Source: Desulfobulbaceae bacterium
GTDB taxonomy: Bacteria > Desulfobacterota > Desulfobulbia > Desulfobulbales > Desulfocapsaceae
Assembly (NCBI GenBank): GCA_024636345.1
Contig: JAGXHG010000023.1
Coordinates: 1 to 64,000, forward strand
Reading direction: 5' to 3'
Length of the DNA: 64,000 nt
How positions within the stretch are numbered: position 1 is the stretch's first letter; each line of letters starts with the position of its first letter. Made by a program: the position numbers and the translations under genes. The notes below the pieces were generated by a model. It was not told where the DNA came from. It saw only the letters and a list, made by a program, of their open reading frames with translations, and ran no database searches. Shown piece after piece: positions 16,364-24,208 of this stretch.

Positions 16364-17848
16364 ATGAAAATTCAACCAACTTCAGGAGTTCATATTTTGA
16401 ATTATAGCCAAAGTTCTAACACGCCGACTGAGATTGTTGTTGGTATAATCGGCCCAATTGGATGCAATAGAGAACTTGTTATTAATACGATTAAGAAACT
16501 TGCCAAACACTATTCCTATGAATCTGAAGTTATTAAATTAAGTGACATCATAATATCATATACAAATGTCAATGTTATTGGTTACGACCAATATGATCGA
16601 GTTGTGAAACTTATGGATGCTGGCAACGACTTAAGAAATTCAACATCAGATAATTCAATTTTGGGAAAAATGGCGGCAATCAAAATATCGAAACAGAGAG
16701 AAAACCATAAAAAGCCTGTAATTTACATAATTAATTCTCTTAAGCATCCTGAGGAGGTAGCTGTACTTAGAGATATTTATGGCAATGGTTTTTATCTATT
16801 CGCAATTCATTCATCAGAAAAGACCAGAGATGTATTTCTTAAGAAGGAATGTCATATTGATTCTGATAAACAACGAAAGGAGCTTATAGAGAGAGATAAA
16901 GACGAACATCTTGGTTATGGCCAAAGGACCAGTGCAGCATTCCATTTGGCAGATTTCTTTGTTACAGAAAACGGTGACAATAAAAAAATATGGAATTCGC
17001 TTGAACGATTTTTTGATTTAATATTTGGAGACCCATTTCGAACACCAACATTTCAGGAGTATGCGATGTTTATGGCATACGCCTCTTCTATTAAAAGCGC
17101 TGATTTATCAAGACAGGTTGGTGCGGTAATAACGCACCTAGATGACATTTTGTCAACTGGTGCTAACGAGTGTCCTAAGCCATATGGAGGAACATATTGG
17201 CCTGAATTTAATGAAAAAAACAATGAGATATCTGACGTTAAAGGAGGAAGGGATTATACGCGTGGCTGTGATCACAATGCACATGAAAAACAACAAATAA
17301 TAAATAGGTTGAAGTCTAACATGCCTAAAAAAGAAGCGGATATCCTCGACGAGAATATTGCAAATTCTGGATTGCAAGACATAACAGAATATGGGCGTGT
17401 TGTGCATGCAGAAATGGATGCCATTCTCGGTTGCGCCAGAAGAGGAGTTAGTTGCTTAGGAACCATTATGTTTTGCTCTACCTTTCCTTGTCATAATTGT
17501 GCAAAGCATATTGTGGCTAGCGGAATTAAAAAAGTTGTTTATATCGAGCCTTATCCCAAAAGCAAGGCTTTTGACATGCATGACGATTCAATCTCTGATA
17601 ATCCTAACGATAAAAGTGGTAAGGTTATTTTTCGTCCGTTCGTCGGTGTTGGCCCTCGCCAGTATATCAATTTCTTTTCATTGCATCTTAGTATGGGGGG
17701 GAAAATCAGTCGTAAAGAAAAAGGAACAGCCATAAAAGCTGCATGGGAACGCAAAAATGCGGTTCCTAGATTAAAATTGCACCCAGTATCTTATTTGGAA
17801 ATAGAGGGTGTAATCGAAGAAGAAATTGAAAAATTAAATCTTGAATAA
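16364..17848 (+). CDS. Anti-phage dCTP deaminase (kinase-like domain fused to a zinc deaminase)
   Basis: 494 residues. The N-terminal half (about 22-220) looks like a P-loop nucleotide kinase fold, but its glycine loop GIIGPIGCNREL (27-38) lacks the usual GK[ST]. The C-terminal half is a cytidine/deoxycytidylate deaminase: the zinc site is HAE at 348-350 plus PCHNC with Cys376 and Cys379, and Glu350 is the catalytic acid. The SRQVGAV strand lies near 250. This architecture is that of phage-defence dCTP deaminases, which convert dCTP to dUTP on infection and starve phage replication. The gene is clearly AT-richer than its neighbours, a sign of transfer. A dUTPase follows 211 bp later on the same strand. 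Confidence 0.85.
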   Translation: MKIQPTSGVHILNYSQSSNTPTEIVVGIIGPIGCNRELVINTIKKLAKHYSYESEVIKLSDIIISYTNVNVIGYDQYDRVVKLMDAGNDLRNSTSDNSILGKMAAIKISKQRENHKKPVIYIINSLKHPEEVAVLRDIYGNGFYLFAIHSSEKTRDVFLKKECHIDSDKQRKELIERDKDEHLGYGQRTSAAFHLADFFVTENGDNKKIWNSLERFFDLIFGDPFRTPTFQEYAMFMAYASSIKSADLSRQVGAVITHLDDILSTGANECPKPYGGTYWPEFNEKNNEISDVKGGRDYTRGCDHNAHEKQQIINRLKSNMPKKEADILDENIANSGLQDITEYGRVVHAEMDAILGCARRGVSCLGTIMFCSTFPCHNCAKHIVASGIKKVVYIEPYPKSKAFDMHDDSISDNPNDKSGKVIFRPFVGVGPRQYINFFSLHLSMGGKISRKEKGTAIKAAWERKNAVPRLKLHPVSYLEIEGVIEEEIEKLNLE

Positions 17849-17900
17849 AGACTTCTCGCCAACGTTAGTGAATAGCAATACAAGCAAAAATTTCAGCAAA

Positions 17901-17995
17901 CAGATGGTTAACAATTTCATTCACCAGATGGCGTGAACGTCTGCTGCGCTGTCGCGGTTTGCTCCATGGTGCCACCGATGATGAATAGCGTTAGT
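17901..17995 (+). other. attC-like imperfect hairpin between the deaminase and dUTPase genes
   Basis: The left arm TTAACAATTTCATTCACCAG and the right arm ending GATGATGAATAGCGTTAG pair as TAAC/GTTA (17909-17912 with 17990-17993), TTCAT/ATGAA and TGGC/GCCA. Unpaired spacers of 3 and 4 bases and single extra-helical bases lie on the left arm. This is the layout of an integron cassette attC site (R and L boxes, GTTAG at the 3' edge, placed after a gene). No integrase gene or second site is visible, so a plain terminator-like hairpin remains possible. Confidence 0.38.
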
Positions 17996-18059
17996 AGCTT
18001 TGAACCATAAATGAAGTGAATTTGACTCAGATTGATTCATTAAAAATGAGAAAAAATAA

Positions 18060-18527
18060 ATGACTAATAGAAGAAGAGGTTTTGAAGAAGTATCTTTTGA
18101 AAAAAGGAAAGATACTAAAAAAGTGATTCTACCTCAGCGTGGAACTAAATCTGCAGCAGGATATGATTTCTCAACTCCTTTAGAAGTAGTAATTCCCGCA
18201 AAAAGCAAAAAAACTATTTGGAGTAATATTAAAGCATATATGCAAGATGAGGAAGTGTTACTTATTTATACCAGAAGCTCAATTGGAATTAAAAAAGGAT
18301 TAACTTTAGCCAACGGCACTGGTGTAATAGATGCTGATTATTACGACAATGAAAATAACGAAGGCAATATAGGTATCTGTTTGGTTAATAACAACGATAT
18401 TGACATTGTTCTAGAGGAAAGTGAACGTATAGCTCAAGGTGTTTTTATGCCTTATTTAATCTCTGATAATGGAAATTCTGATGTTAGTAGGACAGGTGGC
18501 ATAGGTAGTAGTACATTGGCTAAATGA
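18060..18527 (+). CDS. dut: Deoxyuridine 5'-triphosphate nucleotidohydrolase (trimeric dUTPase family)
   Basis: 155 residues with all five dUTPase motifs: AAGYDFST (32-39), RSSIGIKKGL (72-81), GVIDADYYDN (88-97, catalytic Asp91), ERIAQGVF and the C-terminal P-loop-like RTGGIGSSTLAK. Motif 3 has an insertion (NENNEG) and the final motif lacks the usual RGxGGFGSTG aromatic Phe. It hydrolyses dUTP to dUMP and pyrophosphate. It is as AT-rich as the deaminase before it. Together they could run dCTP to dUTP to dUMP, or the dUTPase could protect the host from uracil in DNA. The joint function is inferred. Confidence 0.85.
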   Translation: MTNRRRGFEEVSFEKRKDTKKVILPQRGTKSAAGYDFSTPLEVVIPAKSKKTIWSNIKAYMQDEEVLLIYTRSSIGIKKGLTLANGTGVIDADYYDNENNEGNIGICLVNNNDIDIVLEESERIAQGVFMPYLISDNGNSDVSRTGGIGSSTLAK

Positions 18528-18690
18528 GCTTGCGAATTTAAATATAAATTGTATGAGCCTATATTAAGGCTATAAAGATGAATTGGAAATGATCTTGGAA
18601 TAAAAAATTATGTCTGCACCTGACAAAACGCTAAACGCTGACAGCGGGAACCGCCCCGCTGCACATAAAAGGGGTCAGAGTAAAATTAAA
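18528..18690. repeat. Right margin of the island: small REP-like hairpin and right GGGTCAGAGTA repeat
   Basis: After the dUTPase stop the AT-rich sequence runs to about 18610. A GC-rich hairpin CAGCGGG-AACCGC-CCCGCTG sits at 18642-18661. It is followed at 18672-18690 by GGGTCAGAGTAAAATTAAA, the inverted partner of 16076-16094. A hairpin with an adjacent conserved tail is the form of REP/RAYT-type elements, but no transposase is present. Confidence 0.55.
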
Positions 18691-18743
18691 TCGTCGGCAG
18701 CCTAGGGGCTCTGCAGACAAACGGGAAGTACAGTCTTACCAGC

Positions 18744-19547
18744 TCAGGCGTTTCTCTGCCGGAGCATCTCAAACATGATCACACCGGCAGCCACAGAGCT
18801 GTTAAGGGAATCCAGACTCCCCTCCATGGGAATGGAGATCAGCACATCACACTGCTGACGCACCAGGGGTCTGATCCCTTGCCCCTCACTGCCGACGACC
18901 ACGCAGGCCGGAAGCTTAAAATCTGTTTTATAGATTGACTGAGCCGCTTCATCCTTTACCGCCCCAAAGATCCAGGCCCCGGCCTTCTTCAATTTCTGCA
19001 GAGCAGTCGCCAAATTTACCACCTGACAGATATCGATATGGGAAATGGCACCGGCAGAGGACTTGGCCGCGATTCCGCCAAGAGGGGCGGAACGCTCTCT
19101 GGTGATCAAGACCCCACCCACACCTGCGGCATGGGCTGAACGGATAATTGCTCCCAGATTATGAGGGTCCTGCATGGAATCAAGAACAATCAGACGGGGT
19201 GACTCACCTTGTTCAACCTTTGCCGCAAAATTGGCCAGCAAGGTATCAAAGGGGAGTAACGGCACCTGACTGGTCCTGGCCACCACGCCCTGATGACGGG
19301 CCTGGGCGGCATCAGGACCGGTAAGATGAATCGTAGTGACAAAAGAGAGTTTTATCCCTGCCCCCTTGGCCAGCGCAATAATCTCTTCCCGTTTGGCCCC
19401 TTTACGATCATTATGAAGGATAACTTCACTGATCCTCTCCGGTTCCTGCTGCAAGGCCTCATAAACGGGATGTGTGCCCCAGAGCAGATCCTCATCCATA
19501 CGCAGAGTACGACTCTGCCCGGCTCTCTCAACCTTCTTCTCTTTCAT
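18744..19547 (-). CDS. rlmB: 23S rRNA (guanosine-2'-O-)-methyltransferase, TrmH/SpoU family
   Basis: SPOUT-class enzyme methylating the ribose of a guanosine in domain V of 23S rRNA. The N-terminal substrate-binding part (WGTHPVYEALQQEPERISEVILH) precedes the knotted domain with motifs LDSMQDPHNLGAIIRSAHAAGV, VVGSEGQGIRPLV and IPMEGSLDSLNSSVAAGVIMFE. 267 residues. The start overlaps the gmk stop by 4 bp, placing it last in a yicC-remA-gmk-rlmB operon. Confidence 0.93.
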   Translation of the reverse strand: MKEKKVERAGQSRTLRMDEDLLWGTHPVYEALQQEPERISEVILHNDRKGAKREEIIALAKGAGIKLSFVTTIHLTGPDAAQARHQGVVARTSQVPLLPFDTLLANFAAKVEQGESPRLIVLDSMQDPHNLGAIIRSAHAAGVGGVLITRERSAPLGGIAAKSSAGAISHIDICQVVNLATALQKLKKAGAWIFGAVKDEAAQSIYKTDFKLPACVVVGSEGQGIRPLVRQQCDVLISIPMEGSLDSLNSSVAAGVIMFEMLRQRNA

Positions 19548-20158
19548 AGCTCACCCAGTATCTCAATGGATTGCCCCGTTGGCAGACGATGCCCCCGACT
19601 GCGCTCGGCAATTACAATAGCTCTCAGGGTATCAATGGCCTGTTCCAGATGGTCATTGACAATCAGATACTCATAATCAAGCGCTGCCTGCATTTCTATC
19701 TTGGCATTCTTCAATCTGAGGAGAATCGTCTCTTCACTGTCGGTTCCCCGACCACGCAGACGTCGTTCAAGCTCCTGCAAAGAGGGGGGGGTAATAAAGA
19801 GAGAGGCAGCGGGGATGACCGCAGATTTGCGTAAAATTGCAGCACCCTGGACATCTATATCAAGGACGACATCCAACCCTGTTGCCAGTTGGGCAAGCAC
19901 CGCCAGCCTGCTGGTTCCATAGAGATTACCATGGACCTCGGCCCATTCCAGGAAGACTTCCTGCTCCCGCATGGCCTCGAACTGGCCACGGCTGACAAAA
20001 TGATAATCAACTCCATCCTGTTCACCTGCACGCGGCAGTCGGGTGGTATGGGAGACGGAAAAGGCCAGACCTTGCAGATCTGCCATTACCCTCTTCAACA
20101 ATGTGGTCTTGCCAGCCCCTGATGGAGCTGACAGGATAAACAATTTTCCGGTGGTCAT
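19544..20158 (-). CDS. gmk: Guanylate kinase
   Basis: Phosphorylates GMP to GDP with ATP. The P-loop LSAPSGAGKTTLLKRV is at residues 9-24, followed by SVSHTTRLPRAGEQDGVDYHFVS (GMP binding) and LDIDVQGAAILRKS. The length of 204 is normal. Start and stop overlap its neighbours by 4 bp on both sides, as in the common yicC-remA-gmk arrangement. Confidence 0.95.
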   Translation of the reverse strand: MTTGKLFILSAPSGAGKTTLLKRVMADLQGLAFSVSHTTRLPRAGEQDGVDYHFVSRGQFEAMREQEVFLEWAEVHGNLYGTSRLAVLAQLATGLDVVLDIDVQGAAILRKSAVIPAASLFITPPSLQELERRLRGRGTDSEETILLRLKNAKIEMQAALDYEYLIVNDHLEQAIDTLRAIVIAERSRGHRLPTGQSIEILGEL

Positions 20159-20445
20159 GATTTATCCTGTTTCTGTGGCTGTTGATATTCTGCAAGATGA
20201 TACTCAACCTCCAGCGCCGCCAAACGCTGGCCAATAGTATCAGGTTGCACTGAGGAGAGAATCAGGTGATTCGAATCCATCACCAGCATGGAACGAGTCC
20301 TTCTGCCTTCCGTCACATCAATCAGTTTTCCCTCTTGCTTTGCCAGTTCTTTCAACTTTCTGGATGGTGAAGAGCCGGCATTAATCACGGCAATAATCCG
20401 CTCAATAGCAACAGTATTACCAAAACCAATATTTAAAAGTTTCAT
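20155..20445 (-). CDS. RemA-like protein (DUF370)
   Basis: 96-residue DNA-binding-type protein of the family that includes Bacillus RemA, a regulator of matrix genes. Conserved segments are LLNIGFGNTVAIERIIAVI, SSPSRKLKELAKQEGKLIDVTEGRRTRSMLVMDSNHLILSS. Outside Firmicutes its role is unsettled, but its place between yicC and gmk is widely kept. Start follows GAAAGGTGA. The last residues are polar and specific to this lineage. Confidence 0.88.
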   Translation of the reverse strand: MKLLNIGFGNTVAIERIIAVINAGSSPSRKLKELAKQEGKLIDVTEGRRTRSMLVMDSNHLILSSVQPDTIGQRLAALEVEYHLAEYQQPQKQDKS

Positions 20446-20478
20446 CGATGGTCACCTTTCATTGAATATTGGCGCGAG

Positions 20479-21360
20479 CTATTCAATATTCTGAATCTGT
20501 TCCCGCATCTTCTCCAGTTCACTCTTTAACTCAACTGCGAGATAGGCGATGGCCGCGTCATTAATCTTAGAGGCAATGGTATTGACCTCCCGCAGAAATT
20601 CCTGGAGGAGAAAATCCAATTTTCTGCCAACGGCCTCCTTCTCTGTCAGAAAGGACTGAAACTGGCCTATATGACTTTGTAGTCTGACAATCTCCTCTGT
20701 GACATCGGTTTTATCAGCCAGGATTGCTACCTCCTGACATAAGCGTTGTTCATCAAGCTGCACATTACCCAGCAGTTTTTGCAAGCGTTCACCAAGCACC
20801 TGTTCTCGCTGCCTGAGAAGTTCCGGAATTCCAGCCTCAATCTTTTCAATCGTCAGGGTAAACACCTGCAAGCGCGCCGACAAGTCTCGGACCATGGCGG
20901 CTCCTTCCTGCTGGCGCATGGTTTCACAAGCGACCAGAGCCTGATCAAGGGCCTGCTCCAGATGCGGCCAGGCAGTCTCCATATCTTCACCTTGCTGCTC
21001 CTGAACCAGAACCTCAGGGCGAGAGGCCACAAAGGCCAGATCAGGTATCCCCTCCCTGCCCAGTTCCTGGGCAATCTGCTCCATGGCAAGTTTATAGGCC
21101 CTGACCAGTTCCATATTCACATGCATCTTCACAAGATCAGAAGAATCGCCGCTCACAGCCAGCAGCAGATCCACGCGACCACGCTGGTGAAAACCGCTCA
21201 CCTTTTTCCTGACCCGCTCCTCGAGCGCGGCATAGCCCTGTGGCATCTTAATCTTCAGGTCAAGATATCGATTATTTACACAACGCAACTCCGCCATCCA
21301 CACCCGTCCGCCAGAGGCATGCTCACCCCGACCAAAACCGGTCATACTCTTACAAGCCAT
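20479..21360 (-). CDS. yicC: YicC family endoribonuclease
   Basis: 293 residues with the family start KSMTGFGRGEHASGG, the region ELRCVNNRYLDLKIKMPQGYAALEERVRKKV, and the C-terminal half ending in VNTIASKINDAAIAYLAVELKSELEKMREQIQNIE. The invariant C-terminal Glu/Lys pattern is kept. YicC/YloC proteins act as RNases; the target here is unknown. First gene of the operon leading to rlmB. Confidence 0.92.
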   Translation of the reverse strand: MACKSMTGFGRGEHASGGRVWMAELRCVNNRYLDLKIKMPQGYAALEERVRKKVSGFHQRGRVDLLLAVSGDSSDLVKMHVNMELVRAYKLAMEQIAQELGREGIPDLAFVASRPEVLVQEQQGEDMETAWPHLEQALDQALVACETMRQQEGAAMVRDLSARLQVFTLTIEKIEAGIPELLRQREQVLGERLQKLLGNVQLDEQRLCQEVAILADKTDVTEEIVRLQSHIGQFQSFLTEKEAVGRKLDFLLQEFLREVNTIASKINDAAIAYLAVELKSELEKMREQIQNIE

Positions 21361-21378
21361 TATTCCCCCATTCCTCTT

Positions 21379-22377
21379 TTAAAGCTGCTCTCCTTTAAGT
21401 TCAGCCAGAATCTCTGCGCTGCTCACCGTCGCCGTTCCGATTTTGCCAACCACAATCCCCGCCGCCACATTGGCAAGGGTTGCCGCCTCGGTAAAAGAAG
21501 CCCCGACTGCGAGACCAAGGGCCAGGGTGGCAATCACTGTATCACCAGCACCAGTTACATCAAAAACCTCACGGGCCATGGTGGGAATGGTAACGATATC
21601 CTGCCCGCTCTCCAGCAAGGACATCCCAGCCTCTCCACGGGTGATGAGCACTGCCTCACAGGAAAATTTAGTTCGCAGGATTTCTGCCGCCTGAACCAAG
21701 TCCTGATCACTTGTGATCTGTAAGCCTGTTATCTTTTCGGCCTCTAGATGATTAGGGGTAATAATTGTTGCCCCTTTAAACCTGTCTGGCTGATCAGGTT
21801 TTGGATCCACTACCACCGGAATCCTGCGGCCACATTCCTGCTCCACCTCACGCACCTTTTGCAGCAGATGGCCCATCAAGGGTTGTGAAATAACTCCCTT
21901 ATAATAATCAGAGATGATAACCACATCAAAATCAGCAATATTCTTGTCGATAAAATCAAGCATGACAGCAATGGTCTGTTCTGAAGGGACACCGGTCTGC
22001 TCACGATCAAAACGAACGACCTGTTGTCCATGGGCCACCACTCGGGTCTTGACTGTAGTAGGCCTTTTTCCACGCACCAGGCCCTGACTCGAGGCACCAA
22101 GATCTGCCAACAGTTGTTGCAGCCGGCCACCCATTTCATCGTTACCGATAATACCGCAGAGTACGGCCTCACCCCCAAGGGAATAGATATTATGCAAGAC
22201 ATTGGCGCCACCGCCCAGCAACATTTCTTCTCTGGTCACGTTCACCACTGGCACCGGGGCCTCTGGCGAGATCCTACTGACAGTCCCCCAGATAAAATGA
22301 TCAACAATGATATCACCAATCACCAGGATCCTGGTTCCGGCAAACTGCGGTATATATTTAACTAGATGGGCATTCAT
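21379..22377 (-). CDS. rfaE1: D-glycero-beta-D-manno-heptose-7-phosphate kinase (RfaE1/HldE kinase domain)
   Basis: PfkB-family sugar kinase that makes heptose 1,7-bisphosphate for the LPS inner core. It opens with ILVIGDIIVDHFIWGTVSRISPEAPVPV, shows MLLGGGANVLHNIYSLGG, and ends in the catalytic FDVTGAGDTVIATLALGLAVG. There is no C-terminal nucleotidyltransferase domain, so the adenylyl step must be a separate protein. ATG 22377 is chosen for its GTGGAG site; a frame extending to 22440 adds 21 unconserved residues. It lies 18 bp before yicC. Confidence 0.9.
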   Translation of the reverse strand: MNAHLVKYIPQFAGTRILVIGDIIVDHFIWGTVSRISPEAPVPVVNVTREEMLLGGGANVLHNIYSLGGEAVLCGIIGNDEMGGRLQQLLADLGASSQGLVRGKRPTTVKTRVVAHGQQVVRFDREQTGVPSEQTIAVMLDFIDKNIADFDVVIISDYYKGVISQPLMGHLLQKVREVEQECGRRIPVVVDPKPDQPDRFKGATIITPNHLEAEKITGLQITSDQDLVQAAEILRTKFSCEAVLITRGEAGMSLLESGQDIVTIPTMAREVFDVTGAGDTVIATLALGLAVGASFTEAATLANVAAGIVVGKIGTATVSSAEILAELKGEQL

Positions 22378-22558
22378 CTGCTCAACTCCACTAAACGGTG
22401 TAAAAAAAGAACATAAACATCTAAGTCGGCAAGACAGCATAAGAAATGCCGGTCACTCTTCATCCATACCCAAAAGGCACTTCCTGCGGGGCGTTCACTC
22501 CGTGATCGAGACGAAGCAATCCCAGGCCTGCGTAACGAAATAATTATCAGGAAACACG

Positions 22559-23383
22559 CTAGCTAGCAACGGCTTCTAATCGTTCGGCCATTCTCTCCGA
22601 GGCAAAAACCAGGGACTCTATATCCAGGACACTCAATACATTTTGATCATAAAGGACCTTGACCCTGGAAGGAAAACCTTCTTCCCTCTCTTCATCCCAG
22701 AAAAGCAAAACAATAGGCAAACGCGGCAGCACTGCTACCTGAAAGGCGGCAGTACAACTCTGTTCCAGATCAACTCTTGGCACCGCATCAATCCTGCCGG
22801 CACATTCCCTGAGCAAGGCCTCTTTTCCACAAAATTGGCTGGCAATACGCTCCTCACAATAGACCCGGAGGGTGCGCACCTTGGAGATGGAGTTAGGTAA
22901 GGATTCCATTCCCACCCATTCACCAGAGCGGGCATCCCCACCGCCATAATAGACATAATTATATAAAAGAATCTGATCACGAGGCTCCTGAACCTCTTTT
23001 CCGCCAAAGAATATACCCTCACAGGAGAGGGTATATTCATGCCCGAGATAGCGAAAATATAAAAGATTTGTTTCCACTCCTGACCAATCACATCCAAGAT
23101 GTGACGCAACAGCAGAGAAATCCACCTCTCTTACTTTACCTTTCAAGTGGGTCACCAGGGCCATATCTTTTTCATCCAAAAGCCCCGCAACACCAGACAG
23201 CCCACCACTCCCGCGGTCAGTGACGGTAAATTCACCACCAAGACGTTTTAAATCCACATAGGAACACTTCCCAGGATTCTCTCCGCCTTTGGTCACAGCT
23301 GCAGCAAAGGCCAGGCAGGCGGCGTAACCACATTCCCCGCAATTCGTCCTTGCGGTAAACTTTATAAATTCAAGAGGTTGCAA
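22559..23383 (-). CDS. DUF3786 protein with N-terminal Fe-S cluster motif
   Basis: 274 residues. An N-terminal four-cysteine motif (NCGECGYAACLAFAAAVTKGGENPGKC) resembles the 4Fe-4S-binding region of acetyl-CoA synthase/CO dehydrogenase corrinoid protein subunits. The rest (about 60-265) matches DUF3786, seen in anaerobes. Function unknown; a role in one-carbon or corrinoid metabolism is only suggested by the cluster motif. The only in-frame start is TTG 23383, with no ATG or GTG before it and a weak ribosome site. Confidence 0.78.
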   Translation of the reverse strand: MQPLEFIKFTARTNCGECGYAACLAFAAAVTKGGENPGKCSYVDLKRLGGEFTVTDRGSGGLSGVAGLLDEKDMALVTHLKGKVREVDFSAVASHLGCDWSGVETNLLYFRYLGHEYTLSCEGIFFGGKEVQEPRDQILLYNYVYYGGGDARSGEWVGMESLPNSISKVRTLRVYCEERIASQFCGKEALLRECAGRIDAVPRVDLEQSCTAAFQVAVLPRLPIVLLFWDEEREEGFPSRVKVLYDQNVLSVLDIESLVFASERMAERLEAVAS

Positions 23384-23461
23384 TTCGTTAGATAAAGAGT
23401 CTGTACCCCAATGGCATTCCCTTTGAGGTATGAATTTTAAGATGAAAGGTTAAAAATAAAA

Positions 23462-23483
23462 AGGGAAAGGAACTCCTTTCCCT
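23462..23483 (-). terminator. Short hairpin downstream of ompH, first of three
   Basis: Perfect arms AGGGAAAGGA and TCCTTTCCCT with a 2-base loop. It lies immediately beside the long palindrome. It could help end the ompH transcript from the minus strand. Confidence 0.45.
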
Positions 23484-23486
23484 GAG

Positions 23487-23538
23487 TTATTGTTTATACA
23501 AGGCCTAATGAATTCATTAGGCCTTGTATAAACAATAA
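23487..23538. repeat. Perfect 52-bp palindrome with no loop
   Basis: Each half is 26 bases. The left half includes TTGTTTATACAAGGCC and the centre is GAATTC; the right half is its exact complement. On the plus strand a run of A follows, and it lies between the leftward ompH stop and the DUF3786 leader. It may be a terminator or processing stem. Perfect symmetry over 52 bases is unusual because such sequences are cut or lost in many bacteria. Confidence 0.85.
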
Positions 23539-23585
23539 AAAAAAACGATGCAAAAGGCTTCAACTCCCTTGGCATCGTTTTTTTT
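23538..23585 (-). terminator. Intrinsic terminator of the pal-ompH unit
   Basis: The stem AAAAAAAACGATGC pairs with GCATCGTTTTTTTT across a 20-base loop. Being A-rich on one side and T-rich on the other, it can work in both directions. For the leftward ompH transcript the A/T arm provides the T tract. Confidence 0.65.
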
Positions 23586-23632
23586 ATTGCACACATACAA
23601 CTGTGCCCGGCTATATACACATATCGAAAGGC

Positions 23633-24169
23633 TTACTTCTTCATTGCCTGATCAAGAGCCCTGGTTAAGTCAGCACTGATATCAACAGCACTATTAGCAT
23701 ACAAAACACCAGCCTTGGAATCAAGAATTACGGTATAGCCGTTTTTCTTGCCATAGGCCTCAACTACGGTCTGCAAGGTCTTCAAAATCGGCTCAAGCTC
23801 TTTATCCTGAAGCTGCTTGAGCTCAAAACGTGCATCCTCGGTCTTCACCTGATATTCACGTCCCTTTTTCTGATACTCACGAACCTGGGCCTCTTTCTTT
23901 TCAGCACTCCAGGCTGAACTCTTTTTTTCAATCTCCTGCTGCATGGCAGTCAAGGCGTTCTCATCGTTCTGGAATTTTCCTTTAAGCTCCTTGGCTTTTG
24001 CCTCAAACAAATTCTTGGCAGATTTTCCAGACACAGAATCAAGAAGCACCTTCTGAACATTCATCACGCCTATTTTGAGTTCTGCGGCACTGGCAACAGA
24101 GACGTTCTGGCCACCAAAACTGATCGCGAGAAATAATAACCCAATAAAAACCATAGGTCTTAACATCAT
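23633..24169 (-). CDS. OmpH/Skp family periplasmic chaperone
   Basis: Holdase for unfolded outer-membrane proteins in the periplasm. The signal peptide MMLRPMVFIGLLFLAISFGG is cut near VASA. The mature part starts ELKIGVMNVQKVLLDSVSGK and has a long helical hairpin rich in K, E and Q (EIEKKSSAWSAEKKEAQVREYQKKG), as in Skp. ATG 24169 has AGAGG at a proper distance; an ATG five codons upstream has none. It follows pal by about 40 bp. Confidence 0.88.
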   Translation of the reverse strand: MMLRPMVFIGLLFLAISFGGQNVSVASAAELKIGVMNVQKVLLDSVSGKSAKNLFEAKAKELKGKFQNDENALTAMQQEIEKKSSAWSAEKKEAQVREYQKKGREYQVKTEDARFELKQLQDKELEPILKTLQTVVEAYGKKNGYTVILDSKAGVLYANSAVDISADLTRALDQAMKK

Positions 24170-24208
24170 TTTTTTTCCTCTCATTTTTACTTAAACCTAT
24201 TTGAATTT

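Noticed and set aside
20260-20285. GATTCGAATCC, similar to a tRNA T-arm
   Set aside because: It lies inside the remA-like coding sequence and no cloverleaf can be drawn around it.
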